Below, in pieces: positions 34,402-45,060 of a stretch of 64,000 bases of DNA (position 1 is the stretch's first letter; every line of letters starts with the position of its first letter). The stretch is from Paenibacillus sp. FSL R5-0341. Lineage in GTDB: Bacteria > Bacillota > Bacilli > Paenibacillales > Paenibacillaceae. The stretch covers positions 1,922,001 through 1,986,000 of the forward strand of contig NZ_CP150241.1 of NCBI RefSeq assembly GCF_037975235.1. The letters are read 5' to 3'. Made by a program: the position numbers and the translations under genes. The notes beneath the pieces were generated by a model, which worked only from the letters and a program-made list of their open reading frames with translations, did no database searches and was not told where the DNA came from.

Positions 34402-37400
34402 ATGCGCGGGAAATGGTTAAGGTTATGCTTGGTAGCTGTGATGGTTTTCAGTTTGTTACCTAGTATCGGTACAGAAGGATCACGTGTGAATGCTGCAGCA
34501 GCCGGGGATATGTTACTGGCTCACTCGTATGAGGATGGTACGACTCAAGGGTGGACGGCGAGAGGCGGAGTAACCGTCGCGGCTACCGGAGATCAGGCAT
34601 ATGAAGGGGCGTATTCACTTCAGACCACGGGACGAACAGCGGCATGGCATGGCCCTGCATTATCTTTGACAGGTGTAGTAGAGAAGGATGCAGTAGTTGA
34701 GATCTCCGGATATGTGAAGCTGGTCCCAGGCTCCGTACCTGCCAATCTGAAATTTACGGTGGAACGTCGGGATGGCAACGAGCCTGCGCAGTACGATCAA
34801 GTGAATGCAGCTCAGCAAGTGACGGATCAGGAGTGGGTCAAACTGCAGGGTCAGTACAGTTTCCAGCAAGGAACCGATCTGTTGTTGTATCTGGAGAGTG
34901 GCGATCCCACCAGTGCATACCTGCTGGATGCGTTCAACGTTCGGCTGGTGACACCTGCACCAGAGAATCCGGGTGAGCCTGGCGCACCTGGCGCACAACT
35001 GTTTGCGGCTGATTTTGAAGACGGGAACCTCGGCAGTTGGCGTTCACGGGGCAGTGAGCATTTGGAGGTAGTAACCGGCATCGGTCATAACAGCACACAC
35101 AGCCTGAAAACCTCGTCCCGGACAGAGACATTCCACGGACCACTGATTGAGGTGCTGGATCATCTGCAAAAGGGAAGTACCGTTCATGTGTCGTTCTGGG
35201 CGATGTATGATGAAGGACCTGCGAGTCAGGTTATTAACGGTTCATTGGAAAAGGAATATAACGATGATTCCGCAAGCCGTGAATATGCTTCTTTTGCTTC
35301 TACGACCTTGAACAAAGGCGAATGGAAGAAGATTGAGGCAGATATCGTCGTTCCGGGAGAAAACAGCGGAATTACCGGATTAAGGGTATATGCCGAGACT
35401 CCATGGAAGCAGTCAGAGCAGGTTACTCCGGCTGACACCATTCCTTTCTACATTGATGATGTGTTATTTACAGCTGCAGAGCAGATTGAGATTGAGGAAG
35501 ATATCCCGAATCTGGCAAGCACGCTTGCAACATCCTATGCGCTGGGAGCGGCGATTGACTTATCTGCACTGGATGAACAAGATCCACATTCCCAGTTGTT
35601 AACGAAACACTTTAACAGTATTACCGCAGGTAACTTTATGAAAATGGATGCTATGCAACCACGCGAGGGTCAGTTTGTCTGGTCCGAAGCGGATCGTCTA
35701 GTGAACTTTGCTGAAGCGAACAACATGCAGGTGAGAGGGCATACGCTATTGTGGCACAGCCAGGTGCCAGAATGGTTCTTCACCCATCCGGATGATGCAT
35801 CACAGCCAGCCACGCGAGAACAGTTGCTTCTTCGGATGAAGACACATATTCAAACGATTATGAATCGTTACCAAGGGCAAGTACACACATGGGATGTCGT
35901 CAATGAAGTCATCTCGGACGGAGGCGGACTGCGTAATGAGGCGAGCGGCTCCAAGTGGAGAGACATCATTGGAGATGTGGACGGTGACGGGGATGACAGC
36001 GATTATATTGAGCTGGCTTTCCGTTATGCGCGTGAGGCCGATCCCGATGCTGTGCTGGTTATCAATGATTACGGGCTGGAGGGTAGTGCAAGCAAGCTGA
36101 ATGACATGGTGGAACTGGTTGAAAAGCTGCTGGCCAAAGGAACGCCAATCGATGCCGTTGGTTTTCAAATGCATGTATCCATGTATGGACCGGACGTGCA
36201 ACAGATTCGAGAAGCTTTTAACAGGGTAGCTGCACTTGGAGTGAACATTCAGGTGACGGAACTGGACGTTTCCATCTATTCAGGGTCTTCGGAACAGGAA
36301 AAAGCTGTAACGGATGAATTAATGCTAGAGCAGGCTTACCGTTATCGTGAGTTGTTCGACTTGTTCCACGAATTCGATGAACGAGGTGTACTGGATAGTG
36401 TGACCGTTTGGGGACTTGCCGATGATGGCACATGGCTCGATAATCATCCGGTGAAAGGGCGTAAAGATGCACCATTGCTGTTTGATCGAAAATTGAAAGC
36501 GAAACCTGCTTATTGGGCATTGGTGGACGCTTCCACTCTGCCGGTATATCGCAATGAATGGATAGCACCTAAGGCTAGTCCTTCTCTCCCGGATCGCAAA
36601 GGGCAGGAAGATATGCTTTGGGGTGCTGTAAGAGGACTCAATATTCACCATCTGGCAGATGGTACATCCGGAGTTACCGGTGAGGCGAGATTACTATGGG
36701 ATGCCAAAAAGGTGAATTTGCGAGTGGAAGTGAAGGATACCACACGTCGCAAAGGTGATCAGGTTCAGGTTTTCCTGGCGGAAGAAACGCAGGACACGGT
36801 TGCTGCATCTTCTGGAGATAGTTTATCTGCCAAGAAGAAAAATCCACCGCCTGCAAATGGTCAGTATACGTTCAAACGAGAGGGGGGCAAAGGCAAGGAT
36901 AAGATTGCATATAGCGTACAGGAGACAAAAACGGGTTATGTTGTATACGCATCACTGCCTTTGTCAGCCGCTTTACTTACCGAAGGCCAGGTCTTGTCTC
37001 TGGATTTTCGGATTACGGATGAATATGCTGCCGGAAAGACAGCTACGATCGTATGGAATGATATCTCCGATCAGCAGCCGAATATACCTGCCAATCGGGG
37101 CAAGCTGAGGCTGGGCTCTGCACTGAAACATGCGAAGGTCACCTATGGCACCCCGGTTGTAGATGGTCAGAAGGATCGGGTCTGGAAAAAGGCAGCATCG
37201 ATCACGACAGATGTATGGGCGCTTGGGAATTCCGGAGCAACGGCAACAGCGCAGCTGTTATGGGATGAGCAGTATGTATATGTGCTGGCAGACGTGAAAG
37301 ATCCTCTGCGGAGCAAATTAAGTTCTAATGCCCATGAGCAGGATTCGATCGAGATTTTTATCGACCCGAGCAAAGATCAGACAACATACTACCAGGAGGA

Positions 37401-37695
37401 TGATGCCCAGTACCGGGTTAACTTTGATAATGAGAGTTCTTTTGGAGGAAATGCACGGAAAGAAAGCTTCAAATCAGCCACCCGATTAACAAGTGGGGGC
37501 TATATAGTTGAGGCGGCGATTCCACTAGAGAGTGTTCTTGCTGAAGGGAAAAGATGGATTGGATTCGATCTTCAGGTTAATGATGATGGCGCCGGGGATG
37601 GCAAGCGAAGCAGTGTCTCCATCTGGAGTGATGCATCAGGTAATTCTTATCGAGATACTTCCGGTTTTGGCAGTCTGTTACTGACTCGCAAATAG
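34402..37695 (+). CDS. Secreted multidomain GH10 endo-1,4-beta-xylanase
   Basis: A 1097-residue secreted xylanase. It has a signal peptide (about 1-33), two CBM22-type xylan-binding modules (about 37-185 and 200-365) and a GH10 TIM barrel (about 375-720) with acid/base Glu502 (WDVVNEVIS) and nucleophile Glu620 (QVTELDVS). Two CBM9-like modules (about 745-910 and 920-1097) follow. The DVDGDGDDSDYIE stretch inside the barrel could bind calcium. There are no SLH anchors, so it should be released or bound to substrate only. ATG 34402 was chosen because AGGAGGAG precedes it. It cuts xylan outside the cell, supplying oligosaccharides that the 15-23 kb operon could import. Confidence 0.93.
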   Translation: MRGKWLRLCLVAVMVFSLLPSIGTEGSRVNAAAAGDMLLAHSYEDGTTQGWTARGGVTVAATGDQAYEGAYSLQTTGRTAAWHGPALSLTGVVEKDAVVEISGYVKLVPGSVPANLKFTVERRDGNEPAQYDQVNAAQQVTDQEWVKLQGQYSFQQGTDLLLYLESGDPTSAYLLDAFNVRLVTPAPENPGEPGAPGAQLFAADFEDGNLGSWRSRGSEHLEVVTGIGHNSTHSLKTSSRTETFHGPLIEVLDHLQKGSTVHVSFWAMYDEGPASQVINGSLEKEYNDDSASREYASFASTTLNKGEWKKIEADIVVPGENSGITGLRVYAETPWKQSEQVTPADTIPFYIDDVLFTAAEQIEIEEDIPNLASTLATSYALGAAIDLSALDEQDPHSQLLTKHFNSITAGNFMKMDAMQPREGQFVWSEADRLVNFAEANNMQVRGHTLLWHSQVPEWFFTHPDDASQPATREQLLLRMKTHIQTIMNRYQGQVHTWDVVNEVISDGGGLRNEASGSKWRDIIGDVDGDGDDSDYIELAFRYAREADPDAVLVINDYGLEGSASKLNDMVELVEKLLAKGTPIDAVGFQMHVSMYGPDVQQIREAFNRVAALGVNIQVTELDVSIYSGSSEQEKAVTDELMLEQAYRYRELFDLFHEFDERGVLDSVTVWGLADDGTWLDNHPVKGRKDAPLLFDRKLKAKPAYWALVDASTLPVYRNEWIAPKASPSLPDRKGQEDMLWGAVRGLNIHHLADGTSGVTGEARLLWDAKKVNLRVEVKDTTRRKGDQVQVFLAEETQDTVAASSGDSLSAKKKNPPPANGQYTFKREGGKGKDKIAYSVQETKTGYVVYASLPLSAALLTEGQVLSLDFRITDEYAAGKTATIVWNDISDQQPNIPANRGKLRLGSALKHAKVTYGTPVVDGQKDRVWKKAASITTDVWALGNSGATATAQLLWDEQYVYVLADVKDPLRSKLSSNAHEQDSIEIFIDPSKDQTTYYQEDDAQYRVNFDNESSFGGNARKESFKSATRLTSGGYIVEAAIPLESVLAEGKRWIGFDLQVNDDGAGDGKRSSVSIWSDASGNSYRDTSGFGSLLLTRK

Positions 37696-37873
37696 AATAT
37701 TCAGATAAGGATTTGAATACGAAAATGTCAGGTATGTAACATCCGTATTTCTGGAAAAAAGTGTTGATTTTCAATGCTAGGACGTTTAGACTATATACAT
37801 TGATATTAAACGGGTTCCGATGTATGACACCGGCTTGAACTAAGTCTGTGTTCACAAGTCAAATGATGCGGAG

Positions 37874-37915
37874 GGAGTGCCTGTCATCCAGACAGCGCAC
37901 TCGCTTCTTTTTTAC
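37874..37915 (+). terminator. Terminator after the xylanase gene
   Basis: AGTGCCTGTC pairs with GACAG-C-GCACT (one bulged C), followed by TTCTTTTTT. Confidence 0.7.
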
Positions 37916-37962
37916 ATTTTTGCATACATATGAGGCATTTCCCGGCTGAAAGGAAAGAGTGA

Positions 37963-40443
37963 GTGGAGCACCTACATGGTACGTACAACTTAGAACTTGT
38001 TATTTTATCCTATATTATTGCATCGCTAGCTTCGTACGCAGCGCTTGACCTTGCGGGTCGTGTAAGCCGGACTAGTGGGATGGCGCGAAGTGTATGGCTT
38101 ACCTGCGGCGCAGTCTCCATGGGTTTGGGAATCTGGTCCATGCATTTCGTAGGTATGCTGGCTTTTGTCCTGCCTACGCAGGTCTCCTATTCCACCGGTA
38201 AGGTTGTTCTATCTGTTCTGCTCGCTATTATCGCATCAGGTGTGGCCTTGAACATTGCGGGTAGACAATCCGGCAAGATAAGCAAGCTCATGATTGCTGG
38301 AGTACTTATGACAGCAGGGATCAGCTCGATGCATTATGTGGGCATGGCAGCGATGTCGACTCCTGTGACGTATGAGGCGGGCAGAGTGGTATTGTCCATT
38401 CTGATTGCAGCCATTGCTTCATTCGCGGCATTGTGGCTCATGTTTTTCTTCCGTTATCGTCAATCCAGACATACCTGGGTTTACAAGATGGGGAGCGGTC
38501 TCATTATGGGTGTGGGGATATCCGGAATGCACTATACCGGAATGTCAGCTGCGCATTTCCATCATTCAGATGGGTCGATAACTAGTTCAGGGATGCAGAT
38601 TGAGCCAGGTATTCTCGCCTATTTGATCGCATCGGGCACATTTATTGCACTTGGCTTGACGTTGTTTGGCATATTTATCAATCAGCGAATGTCACAGAAA
38701 GATCGACGGATTCATGAGAATGAGCAGTGGTACCAGGCCCTGTATCATAACCATTCGGATGCCATTATTTCAGTGAATAAGGAAGGTATTGTCAAAGGCA
38801 TTAATGCGGCTGTAACGACGATCACCGGATATCCTGAAAAAGAAGTCATGGATCGTTCCATTGATGAGATTGCTCAACGGATTGATATCGAATGGATCAG
38901 TGAATTTGATTCCATCGACTGGGATGATAATGGGATGGAGCAGGCGCACTACATGGCCAAGATGAGAGACATACAGGGTGAACTTCTGGACCTTAGTATT
39001 GTTGTAGTTCCTGTTGTGATTGATGGTAAGCATGTGGGAAGTCACATTCTGATCAAGGACATTACGGAAGAGAAACAGGCTCAGGAGAACATTCGTCACC
39101 AGGCTTTGCATGATCCGTTGACGGGGCTGCCCAATCGGCGCAAGTTGGATGAAGTGCTGGCTTATACAATTCAAGATTCAGAAGGAAAAGGAAATTCATT
39201 TGCCGTTATGGTCATGGATATAGACCGGTTCAAGATGATTAATGACTCGCTGGGACATTCCATTGGGGATGTATTTCTAAGAGAAGTTAGCAACCGGATC
39301 ATGGCAGCTATAAAAGCTTCTGATCCCCTGGCTATGGAGAATGTTATGCTGGCCCGCATGGGTGGTGACGAGTTCACATTAGTTGTAACCCATGATCAAG
39401 CGACAGAGGTACGCGTGGCAGAACTTGCAAAAGAGATTGTGGAAGCCATTCAGTTACCTTACCGCTTGAAGGAGAATGACTTTTACGTGACAGCTAGTAT
39501 CGGAATTGCGATGTATCCCGATCATGGCGCAGGCGTGGATGCTTTGCTGAAACATGCGGACTCCGCCATGTATGAAGTGAAGAAGAACGGCAAGAATGGT
39601 TTTCAGTTCTACACCGCTCAACTGGATTCGGAACTCTATGAACGTATTGAACTGGAAGGTTACCTGCGTAAAGCGTTGGAGCGCGATGAGATGGTCTTGT
39701 ACTATCAACCACAGATTCGTACCGAGGATAGCCGTATGATTGGTGTGGAGGCTCTTATTCGTTGGAATCATCCACTCAAAGGTCTGCTTGCACCCAATGT
39801 GTTCATTCCGCTTGCAGAAGAGACGGGCATGATCTATGAAATTGGCAACTGGACACTGCGGGAAGCATGCAGGCAGATGAAGCTCTGGCATGCCAGTGGT
39901 GGACCGCTCATTCCGGTATCGGTTAACTTGTCCAGCCAGCAGTTCCATCAATCCAATTTGGTAGAACAGGTCAAAAATGCACTCCATGAGACAGGGCTGG
40001 ATGCTCGATATCTGGAGCTGGAGATTACAGAGAGCATGATGATGGATGCAACAGTATCCACGGCGATCCTGAACGAACTAACGGCGCTAGGTGTCAAGAT
40101 CAGCCTGGATGATTTTGGTACTGGATACAGTTCACTGAGTTATCTGAAGCATTTCCCGATTCACAAGCTCAAGATTGATCGTTCATTCGTGACGGACATT
40201 ACAGAGAGTCACAGCGATCAAGCCATTGTGGCGACCATTATATCGATGGCACAGAATCTCAAGATGGAAGTCATCGCCGAAGGTATAGAGACGAAAGGTC
40301 AACTGGATATTTTGATGCAGAATGATTGCCGCGAGATTCAAGGGTATTATTTCAGTCGTCCACTGCCGGCAAGTGAAGTAGAGCATGACTTTTTTGTACC
40401 GCTGCGGTTGCAGGGCAATGGTACACCACCGGTACAATCCTAA
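37963..40443 (+). CDS. MHYT-PAS-GGDEF-EAL cyclic-di-GMP enzyme
   Basis: An 826-residue membrane protein. Seven N-terminal helices form the MHYT sensor (SMHFVGM, SMHYVGM, GMHYTGM; about residues 1-235), thought to bind metal and sense gases. A PAS domain (about 250-370) follows, then a GGDEF domain with intact GGDEF (ARMGGDEFTLVV) and an EAL domain with intact EAL (GVEALIRWNHP) and DDFGTGYSS. It could both make and break cyclic-di-GMP; the net direction cannot be read. GTG 37963 follows AAAGGAAAGAG. It ends at a bidirectional terminator before spoVR. Confidence 0.93.
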   Translation: MEHLHGTYNLELVILSYIIASLASYAALDLAGRVSRTSGMARSVWLTCGAVSMGLGIWSMHFVGMLAFVLPTQVSYSTGKVVLSVLLAIIASGVALNIAGRQSGKISKLMIAGVLMTAGISSMHYVGMAAMSTPVTYEAGRVVLSILIAAIASFAALWLMFFFRYRQSRHTWVYKMGSGLIMGVGISGMHYTGMSAAHFHHSDGSITSSGMQIEPGILAYLIASGTFIALGLTLFGIFINQRMSQKDRRIHENEQWYQALYHNHSDAIISVNKEGIVKGINAAVTTITGYPEKEVMDRSIDEIAQRIDIEWISEFDSIDWDDNGMEQAHYMAKMRDIQGELLDLSIVVVPVVIDGKHVGSHILIKDITEEKQAQENIRHQALHDPLTGLPNRRKLDEVLAYTIQDSEGKGNSFAVMVMDIDRFKMINDSLGHSIGDVFLREVSNRIMAAIKASDPLAMENVMLARMGGDEFTLVVTHDQATEVRVAELAKEIVEAIQLPYRLKENDFYVTASIGIAMYPDHGAGVDALLKHADSAMYEVKKNGKNGFQFYTAQLDSELYERIELEGYLRKALERDEMVLYYQPQIRTEDSRMIGVEALIRWNHPLKGLLAPNVFIPLAEETGMIYEIGNWTLREACRQMKLWHASGGPLIPVSVNLSSQQFHQSNLVEQVKNALHETGLDARYLELEITESMMMDATVSTAILNELTALGVKISLDDFGTGYSSLSYLKHFPIHKLKIDRSFVTDITESHSDQAIVATIISMAQNLKMEVIAEGIETKGQLDILMQNDCREIQGYYFSRPLPASEVEHDFFVPLRLQGNGTPPVQS

Positions 40444-40458
40444 ATTCTTTTATATGCC

Positions 40459-40501
40459 AAGCGGCAAGTCCCCGTGTATGTCGGGAACTTGCCGCTTTTT
40501 T
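40459..40501. terminator. Bidirectional terminator between the GGDEF-EAL gene and spoVR
   Basis: AAGCGGCAAGT pairs with ACTTGCCGCTT with an inner CCC/GGG, followed by TTTTT on the plus strand. Confidence 0.85.
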
Positions 40502-40535
40502 GGTGTCTTATCTCTTAATAATCTTATCTACAACC

Positions 40536-41972
40536 TCACAAAAACTTGCGGTGGTGCTTCTTGCCATCATACGTAAACCAGATTGGTTTATCCTCGACAC
40601 GTGTCTCTACATGTACCGTACGTCCCCAAAGGCGATACAGATAAGGCAGGGTGCGTTCCATATATTTCAGATCCAGCTCGATGCCCTCATATTGATGTTT
40701 GAGCACGAGTTCTCCGGTCCGCAAATAGTCAGCATCTTGCACGACCAGATAAGGGGAACCCCCGTTGACACGTGAAAATACGAGCTGATCCCGTATGTTC
40801 TCCCAGGCCTTGTCGGTAATTTTCCAGTCCGGGCCTTTTTTCTCAAATACGTAGAGGTCGAGGTCTTCGGTTAATTGCTTGGTCATGTAATTGCGGATAA
40901 ATGAGGTATCGGAATCGAATTCACGCACCTCGAACATTTTGGCACGACCTTGGCCTGGTTTGCGGCCCCAACGTTCCTGTTCTTCACGGGTTGGATTATC
41001 CCAGCGGCGCTCAATATCCTCGAAAATCTTCAGTCCCAGATAATACGGATTCAGACTTTGTTTGGATGGTTGCACCACGGAGGAGTTGAGTTTGGCAAAT
41101 TCGATCGTATCCTCACTGTTCAGATCGAGCTCGCGTATAATGCGTTGATGCCAGTAGGATGCCCAACCTTCGTTCATGATTTTGGTTTCCATCTGTGGCC
41201 AGAAATAAAGCATCTCTTCACGCATCATACTCATGATATCCCGCTGCCAGTCGGTCAACACTTCCGAAAATTCCTGAATAAACCACATAACATCCTTCTC
41301 CGGTTCAGGAGGGAAATGATGGACTTGTATGCCTTCGGCTGGTGCTTCTTCGGCCTGCACGACGTCAAGTGACCATAAATCATCATAGCGACCTTCTGGC
41401 CGTGGAGCTTTCTCACCACGTTGCTCCCGCATTTTCATCTCCATGTAACGTTGTTTGTCCAAATGGCGGGGTTTAATCAGCTGTGGGTCCACATGTTCCT
41501 GAATTGCGATCACGGCATCGATAAATGCTTCAACCGCTTCCGTTCCGTACTCCATCTCATAATTGCTGATCCGATCGGCTGTAGCGGCCATACTTTCGAC
41601 CATATTACGATTGGATTTGGAGAAGCGGGCATTATTTTTGAAAAAATCGCAGTGCGCCAGTACGTGGGCTACGATCAATTTGTTCTGAATCAAGGAATTG
41701 CCATCCAGCAGGAAGGCATAACAAGGGTTGGAGTTGATGACAAGCTCATAAATTTTGCTGAGTCCAAAATCGTATTGCATTTTCATCTTATGAAATGTTT
41801 TGCCGAAGCTCCAGTGGCTGAATCTGGTCGGCATGCCGTAGGCTCCGAATGTATAAATAATATCCGATGGGCAGATTTCGTACCGCATGGGGTAATAATC
41901 CAGGCCAAATCCATCGGCAATCTCCATAATCTCGGCAATGGCGTATTCTAGGTCGCGGATCTCATCTGTCAT
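40536..41972 (-). CDS. spoVR: Stage V sporulation protein R
   Basis: A 478-residue SpoVR-family protein ([13 protein letters not shown] near the start, SHPCYAFLL-like [37 protein letters not shown] with metal-ligand-like residues). In Bacillus it is needed for spore cortex formation; its biochemical activity is not established. Its ATG overlaps the end of yhbH by four bases, so both are co-translated. The SpoVR-YhbH-PrkA trio is a conserved functional set (also YcgB-YeaH-YeaG in enterobacteria), here with prkA split off. Confidence 0.95.
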   Translation of the reverse strand: MTDEIRDLEYAIAEIMEIADGFGLDYYPMRYEICPSDIIYTFGAYGMPTRFSHWSFGKTFHKMKMQYDFGLSKIYELVINSNPCYAFLLDGNSLIQNKLIVAHVLAHCDFFKNNARFSKSNRNMVESMAATADRISNYEMEYGTEAVEAFIDAVIAIQEHVDPQLIKPRHLDKQRYMEMKMREQRGEKAPRPEGRYDDLWSLDVVQAEEAPAEGIQVHHFPPEPEKDVMWFIQEFSEVLTDWQRDIMSMMREEMLYFWPQMETKIMNEGWASYWHQRIIRELDLNSEDTIEFAKLNSSVVQPSKQSLNPYYLGLKIFEDIERRWDNPTREEQERWGRKPGQGRAKMFEVREFDSDTSFIRNYMTKQLTEDLDLYVFEKKGPDWKITDKAWENIRDQLVFSRVNGGSPYLVVQDADYLRTGELVLKHQYEGIELDLKYMERTLPYLYRLWGRTVHVETRVEDKPIWFTYDGKKHHRKFL

Positions 41973-43138
41973 CTAACGCTGCCTCCTTCCCTTTTCTGGA
42001 AAAAGCTGCGCAAAGCTTTGTACACTTCGCCTTTTTCTTTGATCACATAATACATGAACTGATCCATCTTGATATGACGGTAAGCCGACATCAGTGTGCT
42101 GCTGCGGTTGTACTGATTCACCTCGCCGTATCCAAACATGTTGCTGCGCTTCATTAACTCACCAATCAGCTTCACACACCGTTCGTTATCCGAGGTGAGG
42201 TTATCCCCGTCAGAGAAGTGGAATGGGTAGATATTGTAGCTGGAAGGTGGGTAACGACTATCAATAATATCCAGTGCCTTCATATATACAGAGGAGCAGA
42301 TGGTGCCTCCGCTCTCGCCACGGGTAAAGAACTCTTCTTCGGTTACTTCCTTGGCTTCAGTATGATGGGCGAGGAACACAATCTCGACCTTCTCATACTG
42401 TCGGCGTAGAAAACGGGTCATCCAAAAGAAGAAGCTGCGCGCGCAGTATTTCTCAAATGAACCCATGGACCCGGATGTATCCATCATGGCAATAATAACG
42501 GCGTTGGATTGTGGAATGATCTTGTCTTCCCATGTCTTGTAGCGCAGGTCATCCGGACTGATGTGATGGATGCCTGGTGTGCCGGTTGTTGCATTGCGGC
42601 GCAGATTCTCCATTATGGTACGTTTCTTGTCAATATTGGACTGCATGCCTTTTTTTCGAATATCGTTGAATACCACCGTATGTGTCTCAATCAGGTCTTT
42701 ATCTTTCTGCTTCAGATCGGGTAATTCCAGCTCAGCGAAGAGCATATCTTCCAGTTCCTCAATACTAACTTCGGCTTCCACAATATCATGACCAGGCTGA
42801 TCACCAGCTTTTTCGCCTTTGCCGGGCTTCTGTGAAGCAGCAGGATCACGACCGATGACGTCTCCGACCTGACTGTCACCGTCTCCTTGACCGACATGTT
42901 TTTGCTTCTGGTAGTTATACACAAAACGGTACTCATCCAGACTGCGGATTGGTACCTTGATGATTTGTTTTCCATCAGACATGATGATGTTTTCTTCCGT
43001 GATCAGATCAGGCAGATTCTGCTTGATGACATCTTTCACCTTTTGCTGATGGCGCTGTTGGTCCTGGTACCCTTTGCGGTGAAGCGACCAATCTTCCTTC
43101 GACACGACGAACGAGTAAGGCTGGTGTGAATTTGACAT
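41969..43138 (-). CDS. yhbH: YhbH/DUF444 family protein
   Basis: A 389-residue protein of the YhbH/YeaH family with a von Willebrand A-like domain. The MIDAS-type [12 protein letters not shown] motif is visible and the N-terminal part is charged and flexible. The family always goes with PrkA and SpoVR and is involved in sporulation or stress; the precise activity is unknown. ATG 43138 was chosen over an upstream in-frame ATG because GGGGGGTG lies just before it. Translationally coupled to spoVR. Confidence 0.93.
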   Translation of the reverse strand: MSNSHQPYSFVVSKEDWSLHRKGYQDQQRHQQKVKDVIKQNLPDLITEENIIMSDGKQIIKVPIRSLDEYRFVYNYQKQKHVGQGDGDSQVGDVIGRDPAASQKPGKGEKAGDQPGHDIVEAEVSIEELEDMLFAELELPDLKQKDKDLIETHTVVFNDIRKKGMQSNIDKKRTIMENLRRNATTGTPGIHHISPDDLRYKTWEDKIIPQSNAVIIAMMDTSGSMGSFEKYCARSFFFWMTRFLRRQYEKVEIVFLAHHTEAKEVTEEEFFTRGESGGTICSSVYMKALDIIDSRYPPSSYNIYPFHFSDGDNLTSDNERCVKLIGELMKRSNMFGYGEVNQYNRSSTLMSAYRHIKMDQFMYYVIKEKGEVYKALRSFFQKREGGSVR

Positions 43139-43380
43139 GTAGGCACCCCCCATTGATTACGCGGCACAGTTTGGCCTGTCGGTAATTAAGTATATTCACG
43201 GGCGAGGACGATATGTGATGAGAGTGGATATAAAATGATACAATTACGCAAGTTCACCTCGGAGGTAAGATGAGTCTTAAGAACAGAACCTGCTCCATTT
43301 TTTACATAAACAGTGAACAAGTGTGATATCCTTCCTTTACAATAGGAGGAAGACATCGATATGGCATCTAAATAGAGGTT

Positions 43381-43411
43381 GTTTAAAAAGTCCATTTAGA
43401 CTTTTTTAAAC
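43381..43411. repeat. AT-rich inverted repeat in the yhbH/MFS divergent gap
   Basis: GTTTAAAAAGTC and GACTTTTTTAAAC flank CATTTA, 40 bases before the MFS gene. It could be an operator or part of a leader stem. The rest of the 43139-43450 gap shows nothing recognisable. Confidence 0.4.
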
Positions 43412-43450
43412 ACGCACTAATATAGAGATGCATGTAAAGGAAGGATTCAT

Positions 43451-44788
43451 GTGAATAAAAAGGCGATTAAGGCTTGGATTATGTATGATTGGGCCAACTC
43501 AGCTTATGCAACAACAGTACTGGCGGCAGTATTGCCTGTATTCTATGCTTCGGTGGCTGCAGCTACGCTGGATACGGATACCGCTGCCTCCTACCTGGCC
43601 TATACACATTCCATTGGCATGTTGTGCGTAGCTCTGTTAACACCGCTACTTGGTACGTTGGCTGATTTGTCAGGACGGAAGGGTGACTTCCTGCGTGTAT
43701 TTGCAATCATAGGCGTCTTTGCTACATTGGGATTCAGCGCAATTGGAGAAGGGGACTGGCTCCTTGCTTCTGTGTTACTGGTCATTTCGACCATTGGTTT
43801 TGCGGGTGGTAACACCTTTTACGATGCGATGCTGCCGGATCTGGTTCCCGTGGAACGCAGGGACATGATATCCTCCAAAGGTTATGCCTATGGATATATT
43901 GGAGGAGGCTTGCTGCTTGCCGTAAACATGCTGATGATACAGCAACCGGGCTGGTTTGGGATGAGCAGTACACTGGCAGGTACAAGGCTTGCGTTCATCT
44001 CTGTATCGTTATGGTGGTTACTGTTCTCGATACCGATCTTTCGCCATGCTCCGAGACGACCTGCATCACCGGACATGCCTGGATCATGGAAAGGGTACGC
44101 CGTGGTGGGCGTTCGCAGACTGCGGCAAACCTTCCGTCAGATGCGGCGTTTTCCCCAGTTAATCCGTATGCTGGTGGCTTTCTGGTTTTTTAATGACGGC
44201 ATTAATACCATCATTCTGATGGCTACGATTTATGGGACAAGTATTGGTATTGGTACAGCCGACTTGATGCTCGCACTACTGCTGACACAGTTCATCGGAT
44301 TTCCGTGCACCTTGTTATTGGGAGCATGGGCACAGCGCTGGGGAGCGAAGCAGGTATTGATCGTGAGTTTATCCGTGTACATATGTATTGTGATTCTTGG
44401 TTATTTCATGACACAAGCGAGCCACTTTTATATACTCGCTGGGCTGGTTGGTGTCGTGCAGGGTGTGAGTCAATCCACAGCTCGTTCCCTGTTTAGCAAT
44501 CTGATGCCAGCTGGCAGAACGGGAGAGTATTTTGGTTTTGTGAATATTACAGGCAAATTCTCTTCGATCTTCGGTCCATTTGTGTTTGGTTATGTTGGGC
44601 AGATCACTGGTTCCACGCGTTGGGGCATTCTGTCACTCATCTTCTTTTTCGTCGCTGGAATTGCTGTATTGTTAACCGTGAAGGTACAAAAGGGGATGCA
44701 GGATGCTACACTGGCAGATCAGGAAGAAGAGCAAAAAGGGCGTATCGGAGCTGCTGGGAAAAGTTCAAATGTAAGGTTTACGGGCTAG
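43451..44788 (+). CDS. MFS transporter of the UMF1/Atg22-like family
   Basis: A 445-residue membrane protein with 11-12 predicted helices. The start KAWIMYDWANSAYATTVLAAVLPVFY and the LLGTLADLSGRKGDFL loop are typical of the UMF1 (Atg22-related) branch of the major facilitator superfamily, proposed to export small solutes such as amino acids; the substrate is unknown. GTG 43451 follows AAGGAAGG. It is monocistronic and just upstream of the lasso operon, but more than 400 bases separate them and nothing ties it to the peptide. Confidence 0.87.
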   Translation: MNKKAIKAWIMYDWANSAYATTVLAAVLPVFYASVAAATLDTDTAASYLAYTHSIGMLCVALLTPLLGTLADLSGRKGDFLRVFAIIGVFATLGFSAIGEGDWLLASVLLVISTIGFAGGNTFYDAMLPDLVPVERRDMISSKGYAYGYIGGGLLLAVNMLMIQQPGWFGMSSTLAGTRLAFISVSLWWLLFSIPIFRHAPRRPASPDMPGSWKGYAVVGVRRLRQTFRQMRRFPQLIRMLVAFWFFNDGINTIILMATIYGTSIGIGTADLMLALLLTQFIGFPCTLLLGAWAQRWGAKQVLIVSLSVYICIVILGYFMTQASHFYILAGLVGVVQGVSQSTARSLFSNLMPAGRTGEYFGFVNITGKFSSIFGPFVFGYVGQITGSTRWGILSLIFFFVAGIAVLLTVKVQKGMQDATLADQEEEQKGRIGAAGKSSNVRFTG

Positions 44789-44981
44789 TTTTTCATCGGT
44801 TTTCATACTAACTCCTTAATGGATACTCTTGTGGCTTCAGGCATTGTTCCTCACAGAACATGTCTGGAGCTTATTCGCGTTTGTGCATCCTGCTCAGAAT
44901 TGCTCATGAATAAGTGCTTAAACGACAGACAGCAGAATACAGTGAAAGAGTAACAATTTATGAAAAGGTGAAAATAAAAGA

Positions 44982-45010
44982 TTGACATGATACATTTTGT
45001 ATCATAGAGT
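44982..45010 (+). promoter_or_regulatory. Promoter of the lasso operon with a palindromic operator in its spacer
   Basis: A perfect TTGACA (44982-44987), a 17-base spacer and TAGAGT (45005-45010). The spacer is almost wholly taken up by a perfect palindrome, ATGATACA-TTT-TGTATCAT (44987-45005). A regulator bound there would sit between the -35 and -10, blocking polymerase or, if MerR-like, twisting the promoter. No regulator gene is in the operon. The 44789-45208 gap otherwise has only the leader stem at 45061-45104. Confidence 0.65.
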
Positions 45011-45060
45011 AAAACTATGAATACATAACGTATCTGAGAGTTGTCGAAAGAATACATGTA

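Noticed and set aside
43381..43411. Inverted repeat as the end of an insertion sequence
   Set aside because: There is only one copy, no transposase remnant and no target duplication nearby.
43451..44788. The MFS transporter as part of the lasso peptide operon
   Set aside because: It is separated by a 420-base gap containing the operon promoter, and the operon already has its own ABC exporter.
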